Below, piece by piece: positions 41,482 to 50,518 of a DNA stretch of 64,000 nt. The position numbers were made by a program, and so were the translations under genes. Position 1 is the first letter of the stretch. Each line of letters opens with the position of its first letter. Source of the stretch: an uncultured Pluralibacter sp. (GTDB lineage Bacteria > Pseudomonadota > Gammaproteobacteria > Enterobacterales > Enterobacteriaceae); assembly GCF_913775985.1 (NCBI RefSeq), contig NZ_CAJYMB010000094.1:51327-115326 (forward strand), written 5' to 3'. Under the pieces are notes generated by a model. It saw nothing but the letters and a program-made list of their open reading frames with translations. It did no database searches and was not told the origin of the DNA.

Positions 41482-42356
41482 TGACGGACGTTACGCAATT
41501 GAAACACTATGACGCGCCCCGCATTAACTGGGGCAAATGGCTGCTGATCGGCACCGGGATGCTGATATCGGCATTTATTCTGCTGGTGCCGATGATTTAT
41601 ATCTTCGTGCAGGCGTTCAGCAAGGGGCTGATGCCGGTGCTGCACAATCTGGCCGATCCGGACATGCTGCACGCCATCTGGCTGACGGTGATGATCGCCC
41701 TGATAACCGTCCCGGTTAACCTGCTGTTCGGCACGCTGCTGGCGTGGCTGGTGACGCGCTTTAATTTTCCGGGCCGCCAGCTGCTGCTGACCCTGCTGGA
41801 TATTCCTTTTGCCGTCTCGCCGGTGGTGGCGGGGCTGGTGTATCTGCTGTTTTACGGCGCCAACGGCCCCATCGGCCCGTGGCTGGACGCCCACAACATC
41901 CAGATTATGTTTGCCTGGCCGGGGATGGTGCTGGCGACCATTTTCGTTACCTGCCCGTTCGTGGTCCGCGAGCTGGTGCCGGTGATGCTGAGCCAGGGCA
42001 GCAATGAAGACGAAGCGGCGATCCTGCTGGGCGCCTCCGGCTGGCAGATGTTCCGACGGGTCACGCTACCGAATATTCGCTGGGCGCTGCTGTACGGCGT
42101 GGTGCTGACCAACGCCCGTGCCATCGGCGAGTTCGGCGCGGTGTCGGTGGTGTCGGGCTCGATTCGCGGTGAGACGCTGTCCCTGCCGCTGCAAATTGAA
42201 CTGCTGGAGCAGGATTACAATACCGTCGGCTCCTTTACCGCAGCGGCCCTGCTGACCCTGCTGGCTATTTTGACCCTGTTTTTAAAGAGTATGCTGCAGT
42301 GGCGCCTGGAGAATCAGGAAAAACGCGCGCGGCAGGAGAAGCAACATGAGCATTGA
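41481..42356 (+). CDS. cysW: Sulfate/thiosulfate ABC permease CysW
   Basis: 291 aa, about six membrane helices. EAA loop [31 protein letters not shown]. The highly charged C-terminus overlaps the start of cysA by 11 bases, tying their translation together. Second subunit of the sulfate channel. Confidence 0.97.
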   Translation: MTDVTQLKHYDAPRINWGKWLLIGTGMLISAFILLVPMIYIFVQAFSKGLMPVLHNLADPDMLHAIWLTVMIALITVPVNLLFGTLLAWLVTRFNFPGRQLLLTLLDIPFAVSPVVAGLVYLLFYGANGPIGPWLDAHNIQIMFAWPGMVLATIFVTCPFVVRELVPVMLSQGSNEDEAAILLGASGWQMFRRVTLPNIRWALLYGVVLTNARAIGEFGAVSVVSGSIRGETLSLPLQIELLEQDYNTVGSFTAAALLTLLAILTLFLKSMLQWRLENQEKRARQEKQHEH

Positions 42357-43437
42357 GATCGTCAATATTAAAAAATCCTTTGGCCGCACCCAGGTGCTGA
42401 ATGACATCTCGCTGGATATTCCGTCGGGCCAGATGGTGGCGCTGCTCGGGCCGTCCGGCTCCGGTAAAACCACGCTGTTGCGCATTATCGCTGGCCTGGA
42501 GCACCAGACCAGCGGGCAGATCCGCTTTCAGGGAACGGACGTCAGCCGCCTGCATGCCAGGGACCGCAAAGTCGGCTTCGTTTTTCAGCACTACGCCCTG
42601 TTTCGCCACATGACGGTGTTCGACAACATCGCTTTTGGCCTGACGGTGCTGCCCAGACGCGAGCGCCCGGCTGCGGCAGAAATTAAAGCCAAAGTGACCC
42701 GCCTGCTGGAGATGGTTCAGCTGGCGCATCTGGCGGATCGCTATCCGGCCCAGCTTTCCGGCGGCCAGAAGCAGCGCGTGGCCCTGGCGCGCGCCCTGGC
42801 GGTGGAGCCGCAGATCCTGCTGCTCGACGAACCTTTTGGCGCGCTGGATGCCCAGGTGCGTAAAGAGCTGCGCCGCTGGCTGCGCCAGCTGCACGAGGAG
42901 CTGAAGTTCACCAGCGTGTTCGTCACCCACGACCAGGAAGAGGCGATGGAAGTTGCCGACAGAGTGGTGGTGATGAGCCAGGGCAACATCGAGCAGGTGG
43001 ATATTCCCGAGCAGGTCTGGCGTGAGCCGGCAACGCGCTTCGTGGTGGAGTTTATGGGAGAAGTGAACCGCCTGAAGGGCGAGGTGCGCGGCGGACAGTT
43101 TCACGTCGGGGCCCACCGCTGGCCGCTGGGCTATACGCCCGCGTATCAGGGACCGGTGGATCTGTTTCTGCGCCCGTGGGAAGTGGATATCAGCCGCCGC
43201 ACCAGTCTCGATTCGCCGCTGCCGGTGGAAGTGCTGGAAGCCAGCCCGAAAGGCCACTATACCCAGCTGGTGGTGCAGCCGCTCGGCTGGTACAGCGAGC
43301 CGCTGACGGTGGTGATGCGCGACGAGGTGCCGCACCGCGGCGATCGGCTGTTCGTTGGTCTGCAGCACGCCAGGCTGTATCACGAGCAGGAGCGTATCGA
43401 AAACCGCGAGGAGCTTGCCCTGGCGCAGAGCGCCTGA
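42346..43437 (+). CDS. cysA: Sulfate/thiosulfate ABC ATPase CysA
   Basis: 363 aa. Walker [10 protein letters not shown], signature [15 protein letters not shown], Walker [13 protein letters not shown] and H-loop [15 protein letters not shown]; the C-terminal TOBE-type domain starts near 235. It powers uptake by CysT/CysW. Start ATG lies inside the end of cysW. A terminator-like hairpin separates it from cysM. Confidence 0.97.
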   Translation: MSIEIVNIKKSFGRTQVLNDISLDIPSGQMVALLGPSGSGKTTLLRIIAGLEHQTSGQIRFQGTDVSRLHARDRKVGFVFQHYALFRHMTVFDNIAFGLTVLPRRERPAAAEIKAKVTRLLEMVQLAHLADRYPAQLSGGQKQRVALARALAVEPQILLLDEPFGALDAQVRKELRRWLRQLHEELKFTSVFVTHDQEEAMEVADRVVVMSQGNIEQVDIPEQVWREPATRFVVEFMGEVNRLKGEVRGGQFHVGAHRWPLGYTPAYQGPVDLFLRPWEVDISRRTSLDSPLPVEVLEASPKGHYTQLVVQPLGWYSEPLTVVMRDEVPHRGDRLFVGLQHARLYHEQERIENREELALAQSA

Positions 43438-43472
43438 TACGTTTAGATTATCCGAACGCAATTAATTTTCCG

Positions 43473-43506
43473 GCCCGGTTCGCTCAGCGCAGCCGGGCTT
43501 TTTATT
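43473..43506 (+). terminator. Terminator/attenuator between cysA and cysM
   Basis: GCCCGG (43473-43478) pairs with CCGGGC (43493-43498), followed by five T, A and TT. The cysM start is only a few bases on, so read-through or a promoter inside cysA must express cysM. Confidence 0.7.
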
Positions 43507-43517
43507 GGATGATGGCC

Positions 43518-44429
43518 GTGACAACTCTGGAACATACCATTGGCAATACGCCGCTGGTGAAACTGCAGCGCATTGGCCCGGACAACGGCAGCGAAGTCTG
43601 GGTAAAACTCGAGGGCAACAATCCCGCCGGTTCGGTGAAGGACCGCGCGGCGCTGTCGATGATTGTGCAGGCAGAAAAGCGCGGTGAGATCCGCCCCGAC
43701 GACGCGCTGATTGAAGCTACCAGCGGCAATACCGGGATTGCGCTGGCGATGATCGCCGCGCTAAAAGGCTACCGCATGAAGCTGCTGATGCCCGACAACA
43801 TGAGCCACGAGCGGCGGGCGGCGATGCTGGCCTACGGCGCGGAGCTGATTCTGGTCACTCAGGAGCAGGGCATGGAGGGCGCGCGGGATCTGGCAAAGGC
43901 GATGGCGGCGCGCGGCGAAGGCAGGCTCCTCGATCAGTTTAACAATCCCGATAATCCCTACGCGCACTACACGACTACCGGCCCCGAGATCTGGCAGCAA
44001 ACCGGCGGGCGGCTGACCCACTTTGTCTCCAGCATGGGTACCACCGGTACCATTACCGGTGTGTCGCGCTTTCTGCGCGAGCAGGCGGGCGACGTGCGCA
44101 TTATTGGCCTCCAGCCGGAAGAGGGCAGCAGCATCCCCGGCATCCGCCGCTGGCCGGCTGCCTATATGCCGGGCATATTCGATGCCGCTTTAGTGGATGA
44201 GGTCATGGATATTCACCAGCGCGAAGCGGAGAATACTCTGCGCGAACTGGCGGTGCGCGAAGGCATCTTCTGCGGGGTCAGTTCCGGAGGTGCGGTAGCA
44301 GGCGCGCTGCGGGTGGCGAAAGCCAATCCGGGTGCGGTGGTGGTAGCGATCGTGTGCGATCGCGGCGACCGCTATCTGTCTACCGGTGTGTTTGATGAAG
44401 AGAGTTACAGTCAAGGGGCGGGGATCTAA
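43518..44429 (+). CDS. cysM: Cysteine synthase B CysM (thiosulfate-using)
   Basis: 303 aa when started at GTG 43518, exactly the E. coli length ([14 protein letters not shown] against [14 protein letters not shown]). GGAT lies seven bases upstream. Two ATG codons at 43509 and 43512 are alternatives adding two or three residues. The PLP lysine is K41 (GSVKDRAA), with SGNTGIA and SSGG phosphate loops. It makes S-sulfocysteine from thiosulfate and O-acetylserine, which fits its place behind cysPTWA. Confidence 0.94.
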   Translation: MTTLEHTIGNTPLVKLQRIGPDNGSEVWVKLEGNNPAGSVKDRAALSMIVQAEKRGEIRPDDALIEATSGNTGIALAMIAALKGYRMKLLMPDNMSHERRAAMLAYGAELILVTQEQGMEGARDLAKAMAARGEGRLLDQFNNPDNPYAHYTTTGPEIWQQTGGRLTHFVSSMGTTGTITGVSRFLREQAGDVRIIGLQPEEGSSIPGIRRWPAAYMPGIFDAALVDEVMDIHQREAENTLRELAVREGIFCGVSSGGAVAGALRVAKANPGAVVVAIVCDRGDRYLSTGVFDEESYSQGAGI

Positions 44430-44434
44430 CAGCC

Positions 44435-45274
44435 GTGGAAATGATTTTATTCCGGGACAAGACCCGGGCGCAGCAGGCGGATATCGTCGCGGTGCAATCG
44501 CAGGTGGTATATGGCAGCGTCGGCAACAGCGTAGCGGTACCGAATATTAAGCTGCACGATTTGAACGTGCTGGCGGTCCCAACCGTGTTATTCAGCAACA
44601 CCCCGCATTACGACACCATTTACGGCGGCATCATTCCCGATGCGTGGTTTAAGGGCTACCTGCAGGGGCTGGAAGACCGCGACGCGCTGCGGACGCTAAA
44701 AGCCGTCACGACCGGCTATATGGGCAGCGCCAGCCAGATTGAGCTGCTGGCGACGTGGCTGAAGGCGCTGCGTGAAAAGCATCCCGAGCTGGTGATACTT
44801 GTGGATCCGGTAATCGGTGATACCGACAGCGGTATCTACGTGAAGCCAGAAATTCCGGCCGCCTACAGCAATCATCTGCTGCCGCTGGCGCAGGGGATCA
44901 CCCCCAACGTGTTCGAGCTCGGCGTGCTGAGCGGTAAACCGTGCACGACGCTGGAAGAGGCCATTGCGGCGGCGAAAAGCCTGCTGTCCGCCACCCTCGA
45001 GTGGGTTGCCATTACTAGCGCGCCGGTTCCCGGCGATGACGATATTCACGTGGTGCTGATCACTGCCGACTGCATCAGTATCTGCGGCTGGCCGCGGGTG
45101 GGCACGGATCTGAAAGGCACCGGCGATCTGTTCTGCTCCGAGCTTATCTGCGCTATCGTGCAGGGCAAAACGCTGCCCGACGCGGTGCAGGCGGCGGGCG
45201 ACAGGGTAGTAGAAGTGATGCGCTATACCCTCGATAAAGAGTATGACGAACTGCTGCTGCCGCCGCGTTCTTAA
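44435..45274 (+). CDS. pdxK: Pyridoxine/pyridoxal/pyridoxamine kinase PdxK
   Basis: 279 aa ribokinase-fold kinase that phosphorylates vitamin B6 vitamers (and, in E. coli, hydroxymethylpyrimidine). [25 protein letters not shown] and the anion hole with catalytic Asp [12 protein letters not shown] (near 230) are diagnostic. Start GTG at 44435 aligns with the E. coli N-terminus; an ATG two codons later is possible. It starts five bases after cysM, so both may be cotranscribed. In E. coli pdxK adjoins crr; here a 4.6-kb module intervenes. Confidence 0.94.
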   Translation: MEMILFRDKTRAQQADIVAVQSQVVYGSVGNSVAVPNIKLHDLNVLAVPTVLFSNTPHYDTIYGGIIPDAWFKGYLQGLEDRDALRTLKAVTTGYMGSASQIELLATWLKALREKHPELVILVDPVIGDTDSGIYVKPEIPAAYSNHLLPLAQGITPNVFELGVLSGKPCTTLEEAIAAAKSLLSATLEWVAITSAPVPGDDDIHVVLITADCISICGWPRVGTDLKGTGDLFCSELICAIVQGKTLPDAVQAAGDRVVEVMRYTLDKEYDELLLPPRS

Positions 45275-45317
45275 CACTCACCCCTCGCAAAATTCTGATA
45301 TACGTGCCGTACCGCGT

Positions 45318-45347
45318 CTCCTTCTGCCTCGATGCAGGCGGAAGGAG
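45318..45347. other. 12-bp hairpin downstream of pdxK
   Basis: CTCCTTCTGCCT (45318-45329) pairs with AGGCGGAAGGAG (45336-45347) with one wobble pair and a 6-nt loop. No T run follows, so the function is open: transcript-end structure or remnant of the junction with the inserted module. Confidence 0.5.
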
Positions 45348-45433
45348 AGTTCCCCACTCCCTTAATCGCCTGCTTTCATCCCTCCGCTGAGCGTGAATAG
45401 AGTCACGTTTCCAGGATCCTTTTTGCACGCCGG

Positions 45434-45462
45434 TTGACTTTAAACCTCGGTTTTCTTTTAAT
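45434..45462 (+). promoter_or_regulatory. Promoter of the symporter-deaminase-deacetylase operon
   Basis: TTGACT (45434-45439), 17 bp, TTTAAT (45457-45462). The palindromic operator begins at the last base of the -10, so a bound repressor would block initiation. Confidence 0.75.
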
Positions 45463-45475
45463 GAAATCGATTTCA
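45462..45475. promoter_or_regulatory. Operator O1 of the amino-sugar module
   Basis: TGAAATCGATTTCA is a perfect 14-bp palindrome with the central CG typical of LacI-family operators. It overlaps the promoter. The LacI-family gene at the far end of the module is the likely binder. Confidence 0.75.
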
Positions 45476-45547
45476 TCATTTTTGTTTTAAGTGAATTATA
45501 TATTTTTTAATTTAATGATAATTAAGTATTTAATTTAAATATATCAA

Positions 45548-45561
45548 TGAAATTGATTTCA
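45548..45561. promoter_or_regulatory. Operator O2 of the amino-sugar module
   Basis: TGAAATTGATTTCA, a one-base variant of O1, lies 86 bp downstream just before the ribosome binding site of the symporter gene. The DNA between is very AT-rich. The pair could support repressor-mediated looping. Confidence 0.7.
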
Positions 45562-45573
45562 TGAGAGGTCGTT

Positions 45574-46911
45574 ATGACAGATAGTCAGGGCGTACTAACA
45601 GCGGCAGCCTGCCGCGAGCAAATTTATGTAGCCGATCAAAAAACCGTGCGTAAGGTAGTTACCGCGAGCGTTGTCGGCACTGTAATCGAATGGTTTGATT
45701 ACTCCCTTTACGGCGCGATTGCCGGTTTAGTCATTAACAAGCTTTTTTTCCCAGCGCTCTCGCCAGGGCTTGCGATGCTTGCGGCTTTCGCCACCTTTGC
45801 CGTTGGTTTTCTTTCTCGTCCAATTGGCGGGATCGTGATTGCCCATATTGGTGATAAGTACGGGCGCAAACCGGCGCTTTTATTCTCGATTTTACTGATG
45901 GGAACGGCAACGGTAGCGCTGGGGCTGCTACCGACCTGGTACGACATCGGCGTGTGGGCCTCCATTTTACTGGTGCTTCTGCGCCTGATGCAGGGCTTTG
46001 GCGCCGGGGCAGAACTGGCGGGAGCGCAAACATTCGTGGCTGAGTTTGTGCCGCCAGAAAAACGCGGGTTTTATACCTCCATCATTATGTCCTCTACAGG
46101 CGTCGGGATCCTCTGCTCAACCGGGGCTTTCTGGATAGTCACCCAGCTGCCTGAAGAGGCCTTTATGAGTTGGGGGTGGCGGGTGCCTTTCTTGCTGTCT
46201 GCACTGCTTTTTGTCGTGGCGATTTATATCCGTAAGAATCTCGACGAAACGCCGGAATATGCCGCTGCTCAGGAAAAGAGCGCTAGCAAACGGAAGAAGG
46301 AGCAGGTACCGCTGGTTATCTTACTTAAAAATAGCTGGCGCGAAGTGCTGCTCGGCTTCTGTAGCCTGGCCGGACATCTTGCTTACGGCTACGTGCTGAG
46401 TGTGTTCAGCCTGAGCTACATGGCGAACACTTTAGGAATGGATAAATCCCACGGGTTGGCGGCGCTGATGGTGGCCGTTACGGTTAACACGTTGATGACT
46501 CCGGTGATGGGCAGGCTTGCTGACCGATTCGGTTTCACGGCTATCTTCTCTTTTGGCGCTATTTTCCTCGGGCTGTTCGCGTTCCCGTTTTTTCTGATGC
46601 TGGAGTCGGGCCGCTTGCTGCTGGCGATCCTTGGTATGAGCATGGCCTACGGGATTGGTCATGCAGCCACATCAGGGGCGCAGGGTGCGTTTCTCACCAG
46701 CCTTTTTCCCGCACGTTATCGCTATTCAGGTATGGCCCTGTCGCGGGAACTCAACAGCGTTATTTTCGCCGGTGCGACGCCAATGATCGCCACCGCGCTG
46801 GTGACCGTGGGTGATGGTAAGCCTACGCTGGTCGCGCTTTATCTCGTTGCCTGCTGCATTCTGACCCTTACAGCCGTGCAGCTCGCTCGTCGCCTCAAGC
46901 GCGCACACTGA
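45574..46911 (+). CDS. MFS transporter of the metabolite:H+ symporter (MHS) family
   Basis: 445 aa, 12 predicted membrane helices. VVGTVIEWFDYSLYGAIAGLVINKLFFP, GFLSRPIGGIVIAHIGDKYGRKPALL and RLMQGFGAGAELAGAQTFVAEFVPPEKRGFYTS are MHS (ProP/ShiA/KgtP-like) hallmarks. Known members import organic acids, shikimate or osmolytes, not phosphosugars. First gene of an operon with a NagB-like and a NagA-like enzyme and preceded by two LacI-type operators, so it probably imports the substrate of that pathway, perhaps an acidic amino-sugar derivative. Codon and base use look less GC-rich than in the flanks. Substrate not predictable. Confidence 0.88.
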   Translation: MTDSQGVLTAAACREQIYVADQKTVRKVVTASVVGTVIEWFDYSLYGAIAGLVINKLFFPALSPGLAMLAAFATFAVGFLSRPIGGIVIAHIGDKYGRKPALLFSILLMGTATVALGLLPTWYDIGVWASILLVLLRLMQGFGAGAELAGAQTFVAEFVPPEKRGFYTSIIMSSTGVGILCSTGAFWIVTQLPEEAFMSWGWRVPFLLSALLFVVAIYIRKNLDETPEYAAAQEKSASKRKKEQVPLVILLKNSWREVLLGFCSLAGHLAYGYVLSVFSLSYMANTLGMDKSHGLAALMVAVTVNTLMTPVMGRLADRFGFTAIFSFGAIFLGLFAFPFFLMLESGRLLLAILGMSMAYGIGHAATSGAQGAFLTSLFPARYRYSGMALSRELNSVIFAGATPMIATALVTVGDGKPTLVALYLVACCILTLTAVQLARRLKRAH

Positions 46912-46950
46912 TCAAGACACTCTACTATTGAAAAAGGACACTTTTTTACC

Positions 46951-47697
46951 ATGAAAGAATACCCACTGAATATTCACCGCTATGCCGATCGTCAGACCAT
47001 GGGAGAACGCGCGGCACGGGATATTGCGGATACTATCCGCGCTCGCCTGAGCCAGCAGCCGGAAGTTCGTATGATTTTTGCAGCAGCCCCAAGCCAGGCG
47101 GAAACACTCGCCACCCTGCGGCAAATGTCAGACATTGACTGGAGCCGGGTTACCGCGTTCCATATGGACGAATATCTCGGGCTCACACCTTCGGCCTCCC
47201 AACGCTTTGGCCAGTGGCTTACCCAACATATTTTTGGCCATTTGCACTTCAAGGCGGTGAATTTGTTAACCCCCGAAGAGGGCAGCCAGGCATGCATTGA
47301 ACGCTATACGCAGCTGCTCAACGAAGCGCCTATTGATATTGCGGTAATGGGCATCGGGGTAAACGGTCATCTGGCCTTTAACGATCCGCCGGTGGCAGAT
47401 TTTGGCGATACCTGTGTGGTGAAGGTCGTGGAGCTGGACAATACCTGCCGTCAGCAGCAGGTAGACGATCAATGTTTTTCAGCATTGAATGAAGTACCAA
47501 CCAGTGCGCTTACGCTGACGATCCCCTGCCTGCTTTCGGCTGCTGAAATTTTCTGCGTGGTGCCGGGAGCAGCAAAGCGCGAGGCAGTTTATCAGACGCT
47601 ACACGGGCCAATTTCTACACGCTGGCCGTCCAGTGTGCTCAGAACGCACGCGGCCTGCTCCCTTTATCTGGATGCAGATTCTCTGCCGGAGGGATAA
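46951..47697 (+). CDS. Glucosamine-6-phosphate deaminase-like protein (divergent NagB family)
   Basis: 248 aa, NagB/RpiA/SOL fold. HMDEYLGL (D73, E74) and MGIGVNGHLAFNDPP (N138, G139, H140, D145) line up with the NagB active-site motifs MDEY and GNDGHIAFNEP. Two changes stand out: the Asp of NDGH is Asn, as in some Gram-positive NagB, and the Glu of FNEP is Asp. The usual N-terminal LPTGGTP phosphate loop is replaced by FAAAPSQAETL. It probably acts on an amino-sugar phosphate, but the substrate may differ from GlcN6P. Four bases separate it from the deacetylase gene. Confidence 0.8.
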   Translation: MKEYPLNIHRYADRQTMGERAARDIADTIRARLSQQPEVRMIFAAAPSQAETLATLRQMSDIDWSRVTAFHMDEYLGLTPSASQRFGQWLTQHIFGHLHFKAVNLLTPEEGSQACIERYTQLLNEAPIDIAVMGIGVNGHLAFNDPPVADFGDTCVVKVVELDNTCRQQQVDDQCFSALNEVPTSALTLTIPCLLSAAEIFCVVPGAAKREAVYQTLHGPISTRWPSSVLRTHAACSLYLDADSLPEG

Positions 47698-47701
47698 TCC
47701 G

Positions 47702-48844
47702 ATGAGCAAGCAGACTATCACTGGACGCTTGCCCGAGTCTGGCGAGAGTGTAGAGCTGGAGCTGGAGGCCGGGCGTATTGTTGCAATGAGACCAGGGCCG
47801 GCAGAGGAAACTCGCTACATCTCCGGCGGACTTGTGGATTTGCAGGTGAACGGTTACTTCGGTCACGATATCAATGCCGGCACGTTGCAAGTGGAAGAGG
47901 TCAGCGCCCTGTGCCGGGCGCTGCTGAAAGAGGGCGTTACCGCCTTTTTACCGACGATTATTACCAGCTCGCCAGAAAAAATTCTCTGCGCACTGCGTGC
48001 TATTTCTGCTGCCCGACAGCAGGATGGGATTGCTAAGGCAATGATTTTCGGCGTGCATCTGGAAGGGCCATCCATTTCACCACAGGACGGCCCCCGGGGC
48101 GCGCATCCGGCGGAGCACATTCGTCCACCTGATCTGGCAGAGTTTGCTCGCTGGCAGCAGGCCAGCGGTAACCTGGTCAAGTTGGTAACGCTTTCGCCGC
48201 ACTTCCCGGAGTGCGGACGTTATATCCGTGCGCTGGTGCAGCAAGGTGTGCGGGTTTCCCTCGGACACACCCACAGTAGCCATCAGCAGATCGTTGATGC
48301 GGTTGAAGCCGGTGCCAGCTTGTCAACGCATCTTGGCAACGGCGCCCACGGTATGCTGCCCCGACATCCCAACTATATATGGTCACAGCTTGCCGAGGAG
48401 CGACTTATGGCAATGTTAATTGCCGATGGGCATCATCTCTCAAATGAAGTATTGACTGTAATGGTGCGGGCAAAGGGAGTTGAAAACGTGATTCTGGTCT
48501 CAGATACGGCGATGGCCGGTGGGCTGCCGCCGGGCGATTATGATACGCCGGTGGGTGGAAAAGTGACGCTGGAGCCAGACGGACGGCTGGGGCTGACCGG
48601 ATCGCCGTACCTTGCGGGAGCCGCGCTGCCGCTGCGTTTCGGCGTTGGTCGCTGCACGGGATTGCCTGGTATGAGTCTGGCAAGCACGCTGAAAATGGCA
48701 GTTGCTAATCCGGCCCGCCTGCTGAATAAAACGTACGGTACCGCACCCGGCTCGGTAGCCGATCTGATTCGCTTTCGATGGATGCCGGGACACGGGGCGC
48801 TGGAGATAGAGCAGACGTGGCTTGGCGGCCATCCTCAGCTATGA
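47702..48844 (+). CDS. nagA: N-acetylglucosamine-6-phosphate deacetylase-like protein (NagA family)
   Basis: 380 aa amidohydrolase. Metal ligands and base align with NagA: E121 (HLEGP), H189 (SLGHTHSS), H210 (STHLGNGAHGM) and D268 (VSDTAMAGG). The N-terminal beta-barrel and GGLVDLQVNGYFGHDINA match the family. It should remove acetate from an N-acetyl amino-sugar 6-phosphate, feeding the deaminase just upstream. Start ATG follows CGGAGGG; the open frame before it lies in the deaminase gene. Its TGA overlaps the TAG of the convergent repressor gene. This is probably a second NagA, the housekeeping nag locus being elsewhere. Confidence 0.85.
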   Translation: MSKQTITGRLPESGESVELELEAGRIVAMRPGPAEETRYISGGLVDLQVNGYFGHDINAGTLQVEEVSALCRALLKEGVTAFLPTIITSSPEKILCALRAISAARQQDGIAKAMIFGVHLEGPSISPQDGPRGAHPAEHIRPPDLAEFARWQQASGNLVKLVTLSPHFPECGRYIRALVQQGVRVSLGHTHSSHQQIVDAVEAGASLSTHLGNGAHGMLPRHPNYIWSQLAEERLMAMLIADGHHLSNEVLTVMVRAKGVENVILVSDTAMAGGLPPGDYDTPVGGKVTLEPDGRLGLTGSPYLAGAALPLRFGVGRCTGLPGMSLASTLKMAVANPARLLNKTYGTAPGSVADLIRFRWMPGHGALEIEQTWLGGHPQL

Positions 48845-49837
48845 GCCCGCGCGCGGTGCCGTGCTGTTTCGCAGGATAAGTTCCGTATCCAGCAGATAGC
48901 GCACATCGCGCATTTCACCTTCCTGCAGCAAATTTAGTAGCAGATCTACAGCGCTTTTACCTGCATCGGCAGTTCGCGAGGAAACGGTAGTCAGCGTGGG
49001 GAAAAGGTATTCACCCAGAACATCATCGCAGCCCACAATACTAAATGCGGCCGGCACTTTAATTTTCTGTTCAGCTAGCATTGCCATCAGGCCCTGAGCA
49101 ACCAAGTCGTCAAAAGCGATAGCGGCAGTCGGACCTTGAGGAAACAGTGTTGCTGCATGTTTACCGGCGGCGTAGGTGGGACGAGGAACGGAAAGAGTAT
49201 CGATAGTGATTCCGCATCGGTGAGCTTCTTCGCGGGCCGACTCGCTGCGTTGCTGATTTGACCAGGAGTTAATTGGCCCGTTAACGTAAACAATGTGGCG
49301 ATGGCCTTCTGCTGCAAGATGCCTGACGGCGGCAGCGATGCCGGTACCCGAGTCAATTAATACGCGCGGCAGGCCTTTGATATCGCGGTTAATTAATACC
49401 AGCGGGCAGAGGCTGGCGCAGCGCAGGATTTGTGCCTGCGACATGCGGGATGAGACCAGCACAATACCATCCACCTGGCTGGCGAACTTACTGAACAACA
49501 GCTCTTCCCGGGCTGCATTTTCATCGGCATCTCCGAGAAAAACGCATACTCCGGCGGCATCGGCGCGGCTCTGGGCGGCGCGGATCACCGGCGGGAAGAA
49601 GGGATTTTCGATATCGGGAACGATAATGGCGATATTGCCAAAGCGTCCGGTTCTCAGCGCTCTGGCTGCGTGGTTGGAAGCATAGCCCAGGTTTTCGGCG
49701 GCCTGCAGCACGCGTTGTACGGTCTCTTTGGCCAGCAGCTCAGGATTGTTGAATGCCCGGGAAACGGTGGTTCGCGAAACGTTAGCCGCTTTGGCCACTT
49801 CGGTGATGTTAGGCTGTTTTGCCTTATCCTTTTTCAT
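48839..49837 (-). CDS. LacI-family transcriptional repressor of the amino-sugar module
   Basis: 332 aa. N-terminal helix-turn-helix NITEVAKAANVSRTTVSRAFNN (about 10-31) and hinge helix (AARALRTG) are typical; a periplasmic-binding-type sensor domain follows (IAIIVPDIENPFFPPVIRAAQSRADAAG). It stands convergent to the operon it probably controls, overlapping the nagA-like gene by six bases. Its likely sites are the two palindromes at 45462 and 45548. The inducer is unknown, perhaps an amino-sugar phosphate. Confidence 0.9.
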   Translation of the reverse strand: MKKDKAKQPNITEVAKAANVSRTTVSRAFNNPELLAKETVQRVLQAAENLGYASNHAARALRTGRFGNIAIIVPDIENPFFPPVIRAAQSRADAAGVCVFLGDADENAAREELLFSKFASQVDGIVLVSSRMSQAQILRCASLCPLVLINRDIKGLPRVLIDSGTGIAAAVRHLAAEGHRHIVYVNGPINSWSNQQRSESAREEAHRCGITIDTLSVPRPTYAAGKHAATLFPQGPTAAIAFDDLVAQGLMAMLAEQKIKVPAAFSIVGCDDVLGEYLFPTLTTVSSRTADAGKSAVDLLLNLLQEGEMRDVRYLLDTELILRNSTAPRAGS

Positions 49838-49902
49838 GCCCCGGGTCCTGCTGCGGAAGTAATTGTCTTTTAAAGCAAAATCATAGCGCTTCTGTTAATA
49901 AT

Positions 49903-49934
49903 AAAAAAGCCGTAACGTTCACCGTTACGGCTTT
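49903..49934 (-). terminator. crr terminator
   Basis: A 12-bp perfect stem AAAGCCGTAACG (49906-49917)/CGTTACGGCTTT (49923-49934) followed on the minus strand by six or more T. It ends ptsH-ptsI-crr. Confidence 0.9.
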
Positions 49935-49971
49935 CTAAAGCAGGGCGGGCCCGCTTTACAGAGTAGCTAAC

Positions 49972-50475
49972 TTACTTCTTGATGCGGATAACCGGCGTTT
50001 CGCCAACGGTTACGCTACCAGACAGTTTGGTCAGCTCTTTGATTTCGTCCATGTTGGAGATAACAACCGGCGTCAGGGTAGACTTGGCTTTCTCTTCCAG
50101 CAGCGGCAGGTCGAATTCGATAACCGGATCGCCAACTTTAACGCGCTGGCCTTCTTCCGCGATACGTTTGAAACCTTCGCCTTTCAGCTCAACGGTATCA
50201 ATACCAAAGTGGACGAACAGCTCAATGCCGCTGTCGGACTCGATAGAGAACGCGTGGTTGGTTTCAAAAATTTTACCGATAGTGCCGTCAACCGGCGCTA
50301 CCATCTTGTTGCCGGTCGGTTTGATAGCAATACCATCGCCAACGATTTTTTCAGCAAATACGACATCGGGTACGTCTTCAATGTTGACGATTTCGCCAGA
50401 CAGTGGAGCAATGATCTCAATGGTTCCGGTATCACTATTACCTTTGTCACCGAAAAGTTTACTTAAGAACCCCAT
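49972..50475 (-). CDS. crr: PTS glucose-specific EIIA (EIIA-Glc)
   Basis: 167 aa. H89 (ELFVHFGID) is the phosphorylated residue and H74 its partner. It passes phosphate to glucose permease and, unphosphorylated, blocks other transporters and sets adenylate cyclase activity. The N-terminal tail ([16 protein letters not shown]) is two residues shorter than and different from E. coli, while the rest is nearly identical. Third gene of ptsH-ptsI-crr, 43 bp after ptsI. Confidence 0.97.
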   Translation of the reverse strand: MGFLSKLFGDKGNSDTGTIEIIAPLSGEIVNIEDVPDVVFAEKIVGDGIAIKPTGNKMVAPVDGTIGKIFETNHAFSIESDSGIELFVHFGIDTVELKGEGFKRIAEEGQRVKVGDPVIEFDLPLLEEKAKSTLTPVVISNMDEIKELTKLSGSVTVGETPVIRIKK

Positions 50476-50518
50476 TAGCCTTCTCTCCTAAGCAGTAATT
50501 TGGGCCGCATCTCGTGGA

